DNA of 38,805 bases from Clostridiales bacterium DTU069 (lineage in GTDB: Bacteria; Bacillota; Clostridia; DSM-8532): the NCBI GenBank assembly GCA_001512485.1, contig LFRV01000126.1, positions 1 to 38,805 on the forward strand. The letters run 5' to 3'. The translations under genes and the position numbers were made by a program. Under the pieces are notes generated by a model. It had not been told where the DNA came from. It saw only the letters and a list, made by a program, of their open reading frames with translations, and did not search any database. Below, in pieces: positions 8,539 to 16,786 of this stretch (its first letter is position 1; each line of letters starts with the position of its first letter).

Positions 8539-9708
8539 ATGATTGTAAAGAATAAAACCAATACAAGCCGTCTTTTATTCAAATTATTTATCCTGATTGT
8601 CTTGATTACTGTTGTTGTTTTTTCGGCAATGTACGCTTTCGACGGATCATTTCCCGGCGAGATAAGCTGGGAAATCTTTAACCCTGCCGGTATTATTGAG
8701 AAAGTACGGAATAACCGCGATAACGGGCAGAGCGGCGTGATTTTTTCCGGCGACATTAAGCCGAAACTGGCCGAAATGTATATGGGAAACCTTCTGATTC
8801 TTTCCGAAAGCGATATTAAGCTGTTTAACTCAAAGGGTGAGGAAATGTGGTATATACCGCATGAGATGCATAACCCTGTTGTTAACGTGCATGATAAATT
8901 GATTCTGCTGTATGAACAGACAGGGAAGGCTTTCGTTGTAATCAGCAACGGCAGAACGCTGTTAAAGGATAAACTTGATGAAGAAATAGCATTCGGGTAC
9001 ATAACCGATCATTATATTCTTTTTATAAGCCGCAGCAATATAGGATACAAGAGAACGGTACATATGATAGAACCCGAAAGCGGAATAAATCTTGGGGCTT
9101 TGTATATTGACGATTATTATCCATATTACGCAATTCCTCAAAGCGGCGAAAAAAATACATTCCTGCTGTATGGTCTTGGTCTTGATTCGATATATCCTTC
9201 AACGGTAATCAGGGAATATGGGACCGATATTAACCCGAGCCCGGTTACCGGTATAGAACTGAACGATATAACGCCTCTCTTCCGCAGCAACGGCAGTATG
9301 AAACTTTTTATCGGGGAAAGAAGCGCGTATTGTTACGATGATGATTTTACGCTGATATGGTCGAGGGATTTTGATAAAAACATCGTTTCAGCTGGTATGT
9401 TTGACAATGGGGCATCGGTTTTTGTTCTTGAAGATTATCACAATGATATCGCGGTTTTTGTTGACAAACAGGGAAAGGATGTAAAGGATATTAAGCTGAA
9501 CGGCCAGGTCCACGATATTGAAACATACGGAAATTCAGCCGCTGTGGTAATGGGCTCGGAAATTATATTCTATGGTCATTCCGGCAAACAAAATGATAAT
9601 GTTACGATACCGGGGATGAAGATTAAAGTTAAGTTTATTGACGAAAAAAGAGCTTACCTGGTTTCGGAGCATGAAATTATTCTCCATAATATTTCAAAGA
9701 ATAAATAA
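8539..9708 (+). CDS. DUF5711-like membrane-anchored beta-propeller protein
   Basis: This 389-residue protein has a short basic N-terminus and one membrane anchor (about 13-33, LFILIVLITVVVFSAMYAF). A large extracellular domain of repeated short beta-strands follows, for example GNLLILSESDIKLFNSKGE and YCYDDDFTLIWSRDFDK. The repeat pattern resembles PQQ-like propeller blades, and length and layout agree with clostridial DUF5711 proteins; I assign the family from memory with moderate confidence. Start ATG 8539 follows GGGGTAC. It lies 36 bp after the protease gene and probably shares its transcript. No catalytic motif is visible. A role as a surface scaffold or sensor is inference. Confidence 0.65.
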   Translation: MIVKNKTNTSRLLFKLFILIVLITVVVFSAMYAFDGSFPGEISWEIFNPAGIIEKVRNNRDNGQSGVIFSGDIKPKLAEMYMGNLLILSESDIKLFNSKGEEMWYIPHEMHNPVVNVHDKLILLYEQTGKAFVVISNGRTLLKDKLDEEIAFGYITDHYILFISRSNIGYKRTVHMIEPESGINLGALYIDDYYPYYAIPQSGEKNTFLLYGLGLDSIYPSTVIREYGTDINPSPVTGIELNDITPLFRSNGSMKLFIGERSAYCYDDDFTLIWSRDFDKNIVSAGMFDNGASVFVLEDYHNDIAVFVDKQGKDVKDIKLNGQVHDIETYGNSAAVVMGSEIIFYGHSGKQNDNVTIPGMKIKVKFIDEKRAYLVSEHEIILHNISKNK

Positions 9709-9761
9709 TATATAAGGAACTTCAGCGCTGTCCGTGCGTCTATAAAGTTGGAGGTGTAAAC

Positions 9762-10115
9762 ATGAATAAGAATGCGGTAATTTGTTTAGCTATTGTTTTT
9801 TGCCTGGCGACAGCAGCATGCGGAAGCAATAAAAACTCACAGGATGAAATTACATCGCCTGACGGCCACACAACGTCTACACCGGAAGAAGAACAGGTTA
9901 AAAATGACTTATTCACGGTTGAAGGAAAAATAACAGGGCTTATTGATAACAACAGCTTTGAAGCTGCAGTTTCGGGAGATCCGGTTGTATTCCGCCTGGA
10001 AAATGCGGTGTCTGTTTTTGAAGAAAAGGGAATTAACGACGGGGACATTGTTAAAATAGGTTATATACTGGATCAGAACGGGCAAAAAATTGTAAAAACC
10101 ATCGAAAAAAATTAA
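9762..10115 (+). CDS. Small secreted lipoprotein, unknown function
   Basis: The 117-residue product starts at an ATG behind GGAGGTG. It has a lipoprotein signal peptide ending in the lipobox TAAC, with Cys20 or so as the lipidated residue (LATAACGSNK). An acidic, Thr/Ser-rich linker follows, and then a compact domain from about residue 50. The pattern FTVEGKITGLIDNNSFE and NDGDIVKIGYILD suggests an OB-like beta-barrel. It is 53 bp after the DUF5711-like gene with no terminator between, so it may close that operon. A separate promoter for the next gene begins right after its stop. Confidence 0.7.
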   Translation: MNKNAVICLAIVFCLATAACGSNKNSQDEITSPDGHTTSTPEEEQVKNDLFTVEGKITGLIDNNSFEAAVSGDPVVFRLENAVSVFEEKGINDGDIVKIGYILDQNGQKIVKTIEKN

Positions 10116-10126
10116 ATTGACTATTA

Positions 10127-10154
10127 TTGATAATACTCCCGAAAATGCTATAAT
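10127..10154 (+). promoter_or_regulatory. Promoter of pfkB-family/manA unit
   Basis: TTGATA (10127-10132) and TATAAT (10149-10154) have 16-bp spacing and an extended -10 TG (10146-10147). Confidence 0.65.
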
Positions 10155-10192
10155 ATACCTGTACAAGGAATAAGCAGGAAAAGGAGTTATCA

Positions 10193-11131
10193 ATGAAAGC
10201 AAGTATTGTTACGGTAACAATGAATCCGGCGCTAGATAAAATGATTACCGTCGAAGATTTTAATCCAGGAAAACTCAACAGGGCGAAATCGATAAGGATT
10301 GATCCGGGAGGTAAAGGGATTAACGTTTCAAAAGCTCTTTCAACGTACGGAGTAAGGCAGGTTGCAACAGGCATTTTGGGAGGACAGGTCGGCAGTCTCA
10401 TTTCATCGATGCTGAAGGAATACGGAATTAAACAGGACTTTTTGTTTGTTTCGGCTCAAACCCGTGTAAACATCAAAATACTTGATAAAAGTACCGGCGC
10501 GATAACTGAAGTTAATGAGCTGGGGCCTGAAATTAACTATGAAACTCTGGAAGTATTTTTCAACAAACTGAAAAGATTGGTCAAAAATGCGGATATGCTT
10601 GTGCTGGCAGGAAGTTTGCCTGTTTCAATCCCGTCATGTTTTTATTCCACATGCATCCAGATGGCGGAAAAAATGAATGTAAAAACTATAATCGATACCG
10701 ATGGAGAAGTGCTTAAGCTGAGCATTCAGTCAAAGCCGTACGCAATAAAACCGAATGTGCATGAATTGGAGCAGATAGCCGAAAGGCCTCTTGAAAGCAT
10801 CGAAGATATTGCAGCCGAAGCGAGACGCCTTGCAAAAAATGGGATACGGCTTGTCCTTGTTTCATTGGGACGCAACGGCTCTATCCTTTGCTGCGGGGAC
10901 AGAATATATAAAGCCGAACCGTTGGATGTTGAAGTAAAGTCTACGGTCGCTTCGGGTGATGCCATGGTAGCCGCGCTGGCATATTGCATACGGACCGATT
11001 CGATGCCTGAAGCAATGGTGAGGATAGCGACTGCGGCAGGCTGCCTTACCGCTTCCAAAGAAGGCTCCGACATGGCGAGCTGGAGTGAAATAAAGCAATC
11101 GTACAGGGACATAAAAGTAAAAGAGCTGTAG
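10193..11131 (+). CDS. PfkB-family sugar-phosphate kinase, probable 1-phosphofructokinase
   Basis: This is a ribokinase-fold enzyme of 312 residues, the usual length for 1-phosphofructokinase or tagatose-6-phosphate kinase. The N-terminal signature is TMNPALDKMITV, then DPGGKGINVSKAL with the substrate-binding GGKG. The C-terminal PfkB signature reads STVASGDAMVAALA, with the catalytic base at Asp256. The family norm here is closer to VGAGD, so the Ala-Ser variation is a small deviation. The expected reaction is ATP-dependent phosphorylation of fructose 1-phosphate to the 1,6-bisphosphate; tagatose 6-phosphate is the main alternative. AAAGGAG precedes the ATG. The manA gene follows after only 10 bp, so the pair is co-transcribed. 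No PTS gene is adjacent. Confidence 0.85.
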   Translation: MKASIVTVTMNPALDKMITVEDFNPGKLNRAKSIRIDPGGKGINVSKALSTYGVRQVATGILGGQVGSLISSMLKEYGIKQDFLFVSAQTRVNIKILDKSTGAITEVNELGPEINYETLEVFFNKLKRLVKNADMLVLAGSLPVSIPSCFYSTCIQMAEKMNVKTIIDTDGEVLKLSIQSKPYAIKPNVHELEQIAERPLESIEDIAAEARRLAKNGIRLVLVSLGRNGSILCCGDRIYKAEPLDVEVKSTVASGDAMVAALAYCIRTDSMPEAMVRIATAAGCLTASKEGSDMASWSEIKQSYRDIKVKEL

Positions 11132-11141
11132 AGGTGTATCA

Positions 11142-12203
11142 ATGTTATATCCTTTAAAATTCATACCTGTATATAAGCAGTACATATGGGGCGGAAGAAA
11201 CCTTCTCAGTTTAGGCAAAAAACTGCCCGAAGGCATAGTCGCCGAAAGCTGGGAATTATGCTGCCATCCCGACGGGATGAGCGTTGTATCGAACGGCAGA
11301 TATTCGGGAAGAACTTTGAGATCGCTGCTTGACGAATACGGATATAAGATAGTCGGGAATACATATAAAGAAGAATGTAAGGATTTTCCGCTGATGGTTA
11401 AGTTTATTGACGCAAACGAGAAATTGTCGGTGCAGGTTCATCCAGATGATGCATATGCGATGGCAAATGAAGGTGAGCCCGGTAAAAACGAAATGTGGTA
11501 TGTTATTAATGCGAAACCCGGAGCAAGATTAATACTCGGCCTTTGTCCCGGGGTAACTAAAGAAGTTTTTAAAGAAGCAGTATCGCGGAACAGTGTCGAT
11601 AAATGCCTTAATTCAGTGATGGTTAAGCCCGGCGATTTCTTTTATATACATGCAGGTCTTGTTCATGCGATCGGAGAAGGAATACTGCTGGCTGAGATTC
11701 AGCAGAATTCCAATCTGACCTACAGGATTTACGACTACAACAGGGTGGACAGTTCCGGAAATCCAAGGCCGCTTCATATAGAAAAGGCGTTGGATGTAAT
11801 TGATTTTTGCGGCAGTAATGGGAAAAACGCAAAAAAAATCTTAGCTTATAATATAAATGGCAGCGCGTCCGTCTCGGTTCTTGCGGCAAGCCCGTATTTC
11901 TGCGCCGAAATTTTCGATATATCGGGAATGATAATGCAGGACACCGGCGGGGAACAATTCCATATATATGTTTTTATTTCCGGAAGAGGGTCAATAAAAA
12001 CAGATGCAGGCAGTTTCCCTGTTGAGAAAGGGGAGACGGTACTAATTCCGTCATGCATCGGCAGCTATTCGCTTGAGGGAACAATTAAAGCTATAAAGGC
12101 ATATAAACCATATTTAAAAAGCGAGATATACGAAAAACTTATTCAAAAAGGTTTTTCAAAAGAGGAAATTGACAGCGTTGAGGGAATATACCAGTTTGAA
12201 TAA
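11142..12203 (+). CDS. manA: Mannose-6-phosphate isomerase, type I (ManA)
   Basis: The product interconverts mannose 6-phosphate and fructose 6-phosphate in the cytoplasm. It is a zinc-dependent cupin enzyme, and the 353-residue length fits the short Bacillota form. The metal-site motifs are present: QVHPDDAYA (His), KNEMWYVI (Glu) and HAGLVHAIGEGI (His). The N-terminus LYPLKFIPVYKQYIWGGRNL is typical. A GAGGTG site precedes the ATG. The C-terminus carries about 30 extra residues after the second cupin (EKLIQKGFSKEEIDSVEG), which I do not assign. It is joined to the upstream sugar-phosphate kinase, so both may feed mannose or fructose into glycolysis. Confidence 0.92.
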   Translation: MLYPLKFIPVYKQYIWGGRNLLSLGKKLPEGIVAESWELCCHPDGMSVVSNGRYSGRTLRSLLDEYGYKIVGNTYKEECKDFPLMVKFIDANEKLSVQVHPDDAYAMANEGEPGKNEMWYVINAKPGARLILGLCPGVTKEVFKEAVSRNSVDKCLNSVMVKPGDFFYIHAGLVHAIGEGILLAEIQQNSNLTYRIYDYNRVDSSGNPRPLHIEKALDVIDFCGSNGKNAKKILAYNINGSASVSVLAASPYFCAEIFDISGMIMQDTGGEQFHIYVFISGRGSIKTDAGSFPVEKGETVLIPSCIGSYSLEGTIKAIKAYKPYLKSEIYEKLIQKGFSKEEIDSVEGIYQFE

Positions 12204-12259
12204 CTCTGTTTCACCCGCTGTTTATCCGGAATGCAGCTTAACCCGCTGTTTTTCATATC

Positions 12260-12289
12260 TTGAATATATAAAGCTGTTCATGGTATAAT
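12260..12289 (+). promoter_or_regulatory. Promoter of HMA-like gene
   Basis: TTGAAT (12260-12265) and TATAAT (12284-12289) are 18 bp apart, with an extended -10 TGG. Just upstream, ACCCGCTGTTT occurs twice about 30 bp apart and could be an operator or a weak terminator. Confidence 0.55.
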
Positions 12290-12337
12290 ATTATGACAAC
12301 AAAATAATCTTTTTTTATTTGATTTTGAGGTGACAGA

Positions 12338-12547
12338 ATGGCAAACGCAAATATATCTTTTACTGTGGAAGGTTTAACAGCCGACAACTGTCAGGCGATC
12401 AAACAGGCCCTTGAAATAATTAACGGGGTCGAGAATATCATTGTAAACATAGATAATAAAAAAATAGTAATTGAATATGATGATGAAAAAATCAATGGGC
12501 AGCTTATAAGAGAAACAATAGAAGACGAAGGATATACAATCAAATAA
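12338..12547 (+). CDS. HMA-fold protein lacking the first metal-binding Cys
   Basis: This 69-residue protein has the heavy-metal-associated ferredoxin-like fold: a first strand ISFTVEGLT, a helix with IKQALEIINGVENI, and a C-terminal strand ending EDEGYTI. In metal chaperones such as CopZ the loop is GMTCxxC. Here it is GLTADNC, so only the second Cys (Cys18) remains. It therefore probably does not bind Cu(I) in the usual way. TTGAGGTGA precedes the ATG, and the gene has its own promoter and terminator. No copper ATPase or regulator is adjacent. It may be a diverged chaperone or a protein-interaction domain. Confidence 0.75.
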   Translation: MANANISFTVEGLTADNCQAIKQALEIINGVENIIVNIDNKKIVIEYDDEKINGQLIRETIEDEGYTIK

Positions 12548-12569
12548 TCTGCGTTTCGCAGATTTTTTT
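12546..12569 (+). terminator. Rho-independent terminator of HMA-like gene
   Basis: The stem AATCTGCG/CGCAGATT (12546-12553, 12557-12564) has a TTT loop and is followed by a run of T. It overlaps the stop codon region. Confidence 0.88.
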
Positions 12570-12640
12570 AACTTTTTTGGGTATATTAAAAGAAAAAACA
12601 CGGCAAATTTTCTAATAACAGTCCGCAAATAATTCCGGTG

Positions 12641-12672
12641 CCCGCCGCTTAATGGGGGCGGGACAGGTGTCC
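12641..12672. other. Hairpin and short palindrome upstream of CoA-disulfide reductase gene
   Basis: CCCGCC (12641-12646) pairs with GGCGGG (12657-12662). It is directly followed by the palindrome GGACA-GG-TGTCC (12661-12672). They lie 50-80 bp before the reductase start. A regulatory site is possible but nothing confirms it. Confidence 0.3.
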
Positions 12673-12724
12673 ATCTTCAGTCTCGAAATGTTATTATACC
12701 TGCAGATAACAGGAGTCTACAGAA

Positions 12725-14365
12725 ATGAATAAGAAAGTTTTGATTATTGGCGGTGTTGCAGGAGGAGCGTCTGCTGCAACAAGATTAAGAAGGCTCGATG
12801 AACATGCGGAGATTATCATGTTTGAACGCGGTGAACATATTTCATTCGCGAACTGCGGCCTTCCCTATTATATAGGAGGAGTAATAAAGGAACGTGACGA
12901 ACTGCTGGTTCAAACCGCTGAATCGATGAAATCAAGGTTCAATATTGATGTCCGGGTCAGAAGCGAAGTAATAAAGGTTGATACGGATAATAAAAAGGTT
13001 ACGGTAAAAAGCGATTCAAAAGGGATATACGAAGAAACATACGACTATCTTGTGCTGGCGCCGGGGGCAAAAGCAATAAAACCCGGTATCCCCGGAATTA
13101 ACAGCAACAAAATATTTACGTTGCGAAATATCGCCGATATGGATGCAATCAAGGATTACATAGACAAAAAAGGAGTAAGCAGTGTTGTTGTGGCAGGCGG
13201 CGGTTTTGTCGGCGTGGAAATGGCGGAAAACCTTAAACTAAAAGGCCTGAACGTGGTTATTGTTGAAGCTGCTTCTCATATCCTCGCCCCTTTTGATTCT
13301 GATATTGTTGTATCGGTAGAGAAAGAGCTTGTGAAAAACGGCGTGGATCTGGTTTTAAGTGACGGTGTTAAGGAATTTGTCGATACGGGAAACCATATTG
13401 ATGTTGTTCTAAACAGCGGGAAAACCCTCGCCGCGGATATGGTTATACTGTCGATAGGAATAACTCCCGATACCGGGTTTATTAAAGACAGCGGAATTAA
13501 ACTTGGCCCGAAAGGACATATAATTGTAAACGAGAAAATGCAGACAAATATTGAAAATATATATGCTGCCGGAGACGCGGTAGAAGTGACCGATTTTGTT
13601 ACCGGACTGAAAACCGCTGTTCAGCTGGCCGGTCCCGCTAACAAGCAGGGAAGGATTGCGGCGAACAATATATCGGGTTTGAATTCTGTTTACAGAGGGG
13701 CGCAGGGAACCGCGATAATAAAAGTTTTTGGATTAACAGCCGCCGTTACCGGGGCCAATGAGCGGGCATTGGAGAGGGCAGGGATAGACTTTAAAAAAAT
13801 ATTTATCCATCCGTCATCCCATGCTTCATATTATCCCGGAGCGCTTCCGATGACATTGAAACTGTTGTTCGACGACAGTGGAAAAGTTTTGGGAGCGCAA
13901 GGTGTCGGTTATAAAGGAGTGGACAAGCGAATTGACGTAATTGCCGCGGCAATACGCTTTAAAGGTACCGTTTACGATCTTGCCGATCTGGAGCTCTCCT
14001 ATGCTCCTCCGTATTCATCGGCGAAGGATCCTGTGAATATGGCGGGTTATGTCGCCCAAAATGCATTAACGAACAAAACCAATATAATTACATGGGACGA
14101 AGTCAGCAAGTTAAATAAGGACGATTACATTCTTCTGGATGTCCGCACCGAAGGGGAGTTCAGAAGGGGTCACGTTGAAGGCGCTGTCAATATCCCCCTT
14201 AACAGTTTAAGGGACAGGGCTGACGAGCTTGACAAATCAAAAATAATAATAGCTTATTGCAAGGTTGGCATCAGGGGGTATATAGCCGAAAGAATACTTA
14301 CCCAGAAAGGGTTTAAGGTTTTTAATGTCACCGGAGGTTACACCGAAGTTGAAAGGCTGCGTTAA
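12725..14365 (+). CDS. CoA-disulfide reductase with C-terminal rhodanese domain
   Basis: The product is an FAD/NAD(P)H pyridine nucleotide-disulfide oxidoreductase fused to a rhodanese, 546 residues, the full length of the CoADR-RHD class. The N-terminus has the FAD-binding IIGGVAGGASAATRLRR. Catalytic Cys44 lies in SFANCGLPYYIGG, the single-Cys site that forms a mixed disulfide with CoA. A second Rossmann motif VVVAGGGFVGVEMAE (about 155-170) binds NAD(P)H, and AAGDAVE closes the FAD site. The rhodanese domain (about 450-545) has active-site Cys512 in AYCKVGIRG. Family members reduce CoA disulfide or CoA persulfide and polysulfide, giving a role in redox balance or sulfur respiration. No sulfur gene is adjacent. 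A terminator follows. Confidence 0.92.
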   Translation: MNKKVLIIGGVAGGASAATRLRRLDEHAEIIMFERGEHISFANCGLPYYIGGVIKERDELLVQTAESMKSRFNIDVRVRSEVIKVDTDNKKVTVKSDSKGIYEETYDYLVLAPGAKAIKPGIPGINSNKIFTLRNIADMDAIKDYIDKKGVSSVVVAGGGFVGVEMAENLKLKGLNVVIVEAASHILAPFDSDIVVSVEKELVKNGVDLVLSDGVKEFVDTGNHIDVVLNSGKTLAADMVILSIGITPDTGFIKDSGIKLGPKGHIIVNEKMQTNIENIYAAGDAVEVTDFVTGLKTAVQLAGPANKQGRIAANNISGLNSVYRGAQGTAIIKVFGLTAAVTGANERALERAGIDFKKIFIHPSSHASYYPGALPMTLKLLFDDSGKVLGAQGVGYKGVDKRIDVIAAAIRFKGTVYDLADLELSYAPPYSSAKDPVNMAGYVAQNALTNKTNIITWDEVSKLNKDDYILLDVRTEGEFRRGHVEGAVNIPLNSLRDRADELDKSKIIIAYCKVGIRGYIAERILTQKGFKVFNVTGGYTEVERLR

Positions 14366-14420
14366 GCGACAGCTTTGGCATATATAATATAATACTTTGA
14401 TATTTTCTACGCCTCATTTT

Positions 14421-14461
14421 AACAGTGCCGGGAAAAATCCTTTCCGCGGTACTGTTTTTTT
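14421..14461 (+). terminator. Rho-independent terminator upstream of pilus operon
   Basis: ACAGTGCCG (14422-14430) pairs with CGGTACTGT (14447-14455), with one G-U pair and an inner GGAAA/TTTCC stem. A T7 tract follows. Confidence 0.85.
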
Positions 14462-14592
14462 GTTTCTATTGCTTTTCTTTAGTCCGGAAATGTCAAAATC
14501 CGTACCCATGAGAATAAATTCCTACCGAAAAACAAGACCAATTTCCTATTGTTTTGAGTTTATAGACTTATAGGATTTACAACCCAAGAAAT

Positions 14593-14598
14593 TATAAT
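14593..14598 (+). promoter_or_regulatory. Candidate -10 box of the pilus operon
   Basis: TATAAT lies 43 bp before the pilB start. No -35 at a normal distance is convincing: TTTACA at 14576 is only 11 bp away. The promoter may therefore need an activator, or may be elsewhere in the 275-bp gap. Confidence 0.35.
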
Positions 14599-14640
14599 AA
14601 AAGTGTGTCGTAATATATTTAAATACGGGTGGTAGAGTAA

Positions 14641-16776
14641 ATGTTTGTTGCGGTTGAAAAAAAAACCAATGAACCAATGCCGTTTTTAGCTGAATATGAA
14701 GATATAGATTATATTGATCTTTCAACGTATTCATTGCCGGATAAAAGTATACCGTACCTGCTTGGTGAAAAAATATCAAGAAAGTTTGAGATGCTTGCGC
14801 TTGAAAAGAACGGCAATGAATTGCTTTTGGCAATGAAGGATCCGAAAAACATTTTCGCCATTGACAGCGCGGCTTTAATAACAAGCCTCGATATAAAGCC
14901 CGTTTTGGTTGATCCCGAAAAACTGATGCAGAAAATGGACGAAGTTTTTTACAAACAGAAACAGGAAGAAACAGTCATCAGCAATGCCGTTCCAGATATA
15001 GAAGAAAAGGAAAAGAAAAAAGAAAAGGAAAAGAAAGCAGAAAGCGCGACGGTATTTAAAGAAAAGCTCGGCAATATTCTGATCTCGCAAAACGCAATAG
15101 ATGAGGAACAGTTGGAAAAAGCCCTTGAAATCCAGAAAAAGAACAACGATATGCCGCTGGGCACAATTCTTGTCCAGGAAGGATATATAAATAAAGAGCA
15201 ATTATTCAATGCCCTGGAAGAACAAACGGGAATAGAATATTTTGACCTTGACGGGGTTGAAATTCCCGATGAAGTGATAAAGCTCGTTGACAAAAAGCTT
15301 GCTTATGCATATACCCTGTTACCGGTAAAAATCGAAAGCGAGTTTTTATACGTAGCAATGATCGATCCGGGGAATATTTACGCTATAGATGATGTGAGGC
15401 TTGCGACCGGTTATGAAGTCAGGCCGATGCTTGCCGATAAAGACCTTATTATTGAAAAGCTTGAAACGTATTATCAGCAGGAAATTGAAGCAGAGCCCGA
15501 AAGTGAGCAGTTTGAAGAGATTGACTTAGAAAATGAAATTGAAAAAGTCAAGGAAGAAATTGAAATAGAGGTTAAAAAAGAGGAACAGGTTGAAAAAACA
15601 ATAAATATAAGCGATGTCGAAAATGCTCCGATCGTCAGGCTCGTAAACATGATATTCAAAAGCGCGATCGATAAACGAGCCAGTGATATCCACATTGAGG
15701 CTTATGAAGATTGTGTAATGGTGCGGTTCAGGATTGACGGGCAGCTTGTCGAGGTAATGAAACAGGATAAAAAGATTCAACAGATACTTGTGGCAAGAAT
15801 AAAAATAATAAGCGGTTTGAACATAGCGGAAAAACGAATTCCGCAGGATGGCCGCATAGCATTGAAGATTAACAATAAGAATTACGATTTCCGTGTTTCA
15901 ACACTGCCGACAATGTTTGGCGAAAAAGTTGTTATCCGTGTACTGGACAAGGACGGTTTTAATAAAGAGAAAACCGAGCTTGGCTTTTTTGACGACGATC
16001 TCGTCAAATTCGACAGCATATTGTCGCATCCCCACGGAATTGTACTCGTTACAGGGCCGACCGGAAGCGGTAAGTCAACGACGCTGTATACTGCATTACG
16101 GGAATTGTGCAAACCGAACGTTAATATCATGACCGTTGAAGACCCGGTAGAGGCGACAGTAAGAGGAGTAAACCAGGTCCAGGTTAACGTTAAGACCGGT
16201 ATGACATTTGCGAGTGCCCTGCGCGCGTTTTTGAGACAGGACCCCGACATTATCATGGTCGGTGAGATCCGTGACAGGGAAACCGCCGAGATAGCGATAC
16301 GCGCCGCCATTACCGGCCATCTTGTTTTAAGCACGCTGCATACAAATGATTCGGTTAGCTCTATCGACAGATTAATTGATATGGGCGTTGAACCGTTCCT
16401 TATAGCGTCATCCCTTGTGGGGGTGCTCGCGCAGAGGCTTGTCAGGAGATTATGCCCGAAATGCAAAGAGGAGTATATTGCAAAAGAACATGAAATGAAA
16501 ATATTAAAGCTTAATGAAGAGACTAGGATTTATAAGCCTGTAGGATGTCCGGAATGCAATGGCTCCGGATACAAGGGCAGGATTGCGGCTTACGAAATAC
16601 TCATGATAAACGGTGAAATGAGGGAGTTAATTTCGCAAAACGCACCGATTGAAACAATACGCCAGCTTGCTTTGCAAAACGGCATGAAAACACTTTTTGA
16701 CAGCTGTACAAGACTCATATTGGAAGGTATAACATCCCTTGAGGAAATGATGAGCGTAGTTTCAATAAATGAGTAG
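14641..16776 (+). CDS. pilB: Type IV pilus extension ATPase PilB
   Basis: This hexameric ATPase of the GspE/PilB family drives pilin polymerisation from the cytoplasmic side. At 711 residues it is longer than the usual 560. It has two N-terminal GspE_N-type domains, about 1-105 and 140-285, joined by a Lys/Glu-rich linker around 120-137. The second contains two tandem motifs of the MshEN type, starting LGNILISQNAID and LGTILVQEGYIN, which in MshE bind cyclic di-GMP. A second charged linker lies at about 285-320. The core has Walker A GPTGSGKST (472-480), the Asp-box/Walker B region with DPDIIMVGEIRD, and a zinc tetracysteine C605, C608, C636, C639. It is the first gene of the pilus cluster, and pilT starts 10 bp after its stop. 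Confidence 0.95.
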   Translation: MFVAVEKKTNEPMPFLAEYEDIDYIDLSTYSLPDKSIPYLLGEKISRKFEMLALEKNGNELLLAMKDPKNIFAIDSAALITSLDIKPVLVDPEKLMQKMDEVFYKQKQEETVISNAVPDIEEKEKKKEKEKKAESATVFKEKLGNILISQNAIDEEQLEKALEIQKKNNDMPLGTILVQEGYINKEQLFNALEEQTGIEYFDLDGVEIPDEVIKLVDKKLAYAYTLLPVKIESEFLYVAMIDPGNIYAIDDVRLATGYEVRPMLADKDLIIEKLETYYQQEIEAEPESEQFEEIDLENEIEKVKEEIEIEVKKEEQVEKTINISDVENAPIVRLVNMIFKSAIDKRASDIHIEAYEDCVMVRFRIDGQLVEVMKQDKKIQQILVARIKIISGLNIAEKRIPQDGRIALKINNKNYDFRVSTLPTMFGEKVVIRVLDKDGFNKEKTELGFFDDDLVKFDSILSHPHGIVLVTGPTGSGKSTTLYTALRELCKPNVNIMTVEDPVEATVRGVNQVQVNVKTGMTFASALRAFLRQDPDIIMVGEIRDRETAEIAIRAAITGHLVLSTLHTNDSVSSIDRLIDMGVEPFLIASSLVGVLAQRLVRRLCPKCKEEYIAKEHEMKILKLNEETRIYKPVGCPECNGSGYKGRIAAYEILMINGEMRELISQNAPIETIRQLALQNGMKTLFDSCTRLILEGITSLEEMMSVVSINE

Positions 16777-16786
16777 GGAGAGGCCA

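Noticed and set aside
15882-16466. 194-codon minus-strand frame opposite pilB
   Set aside because: It is a shadow of the pilB core; it is Ser/Thr-rich, with no SD or domain.
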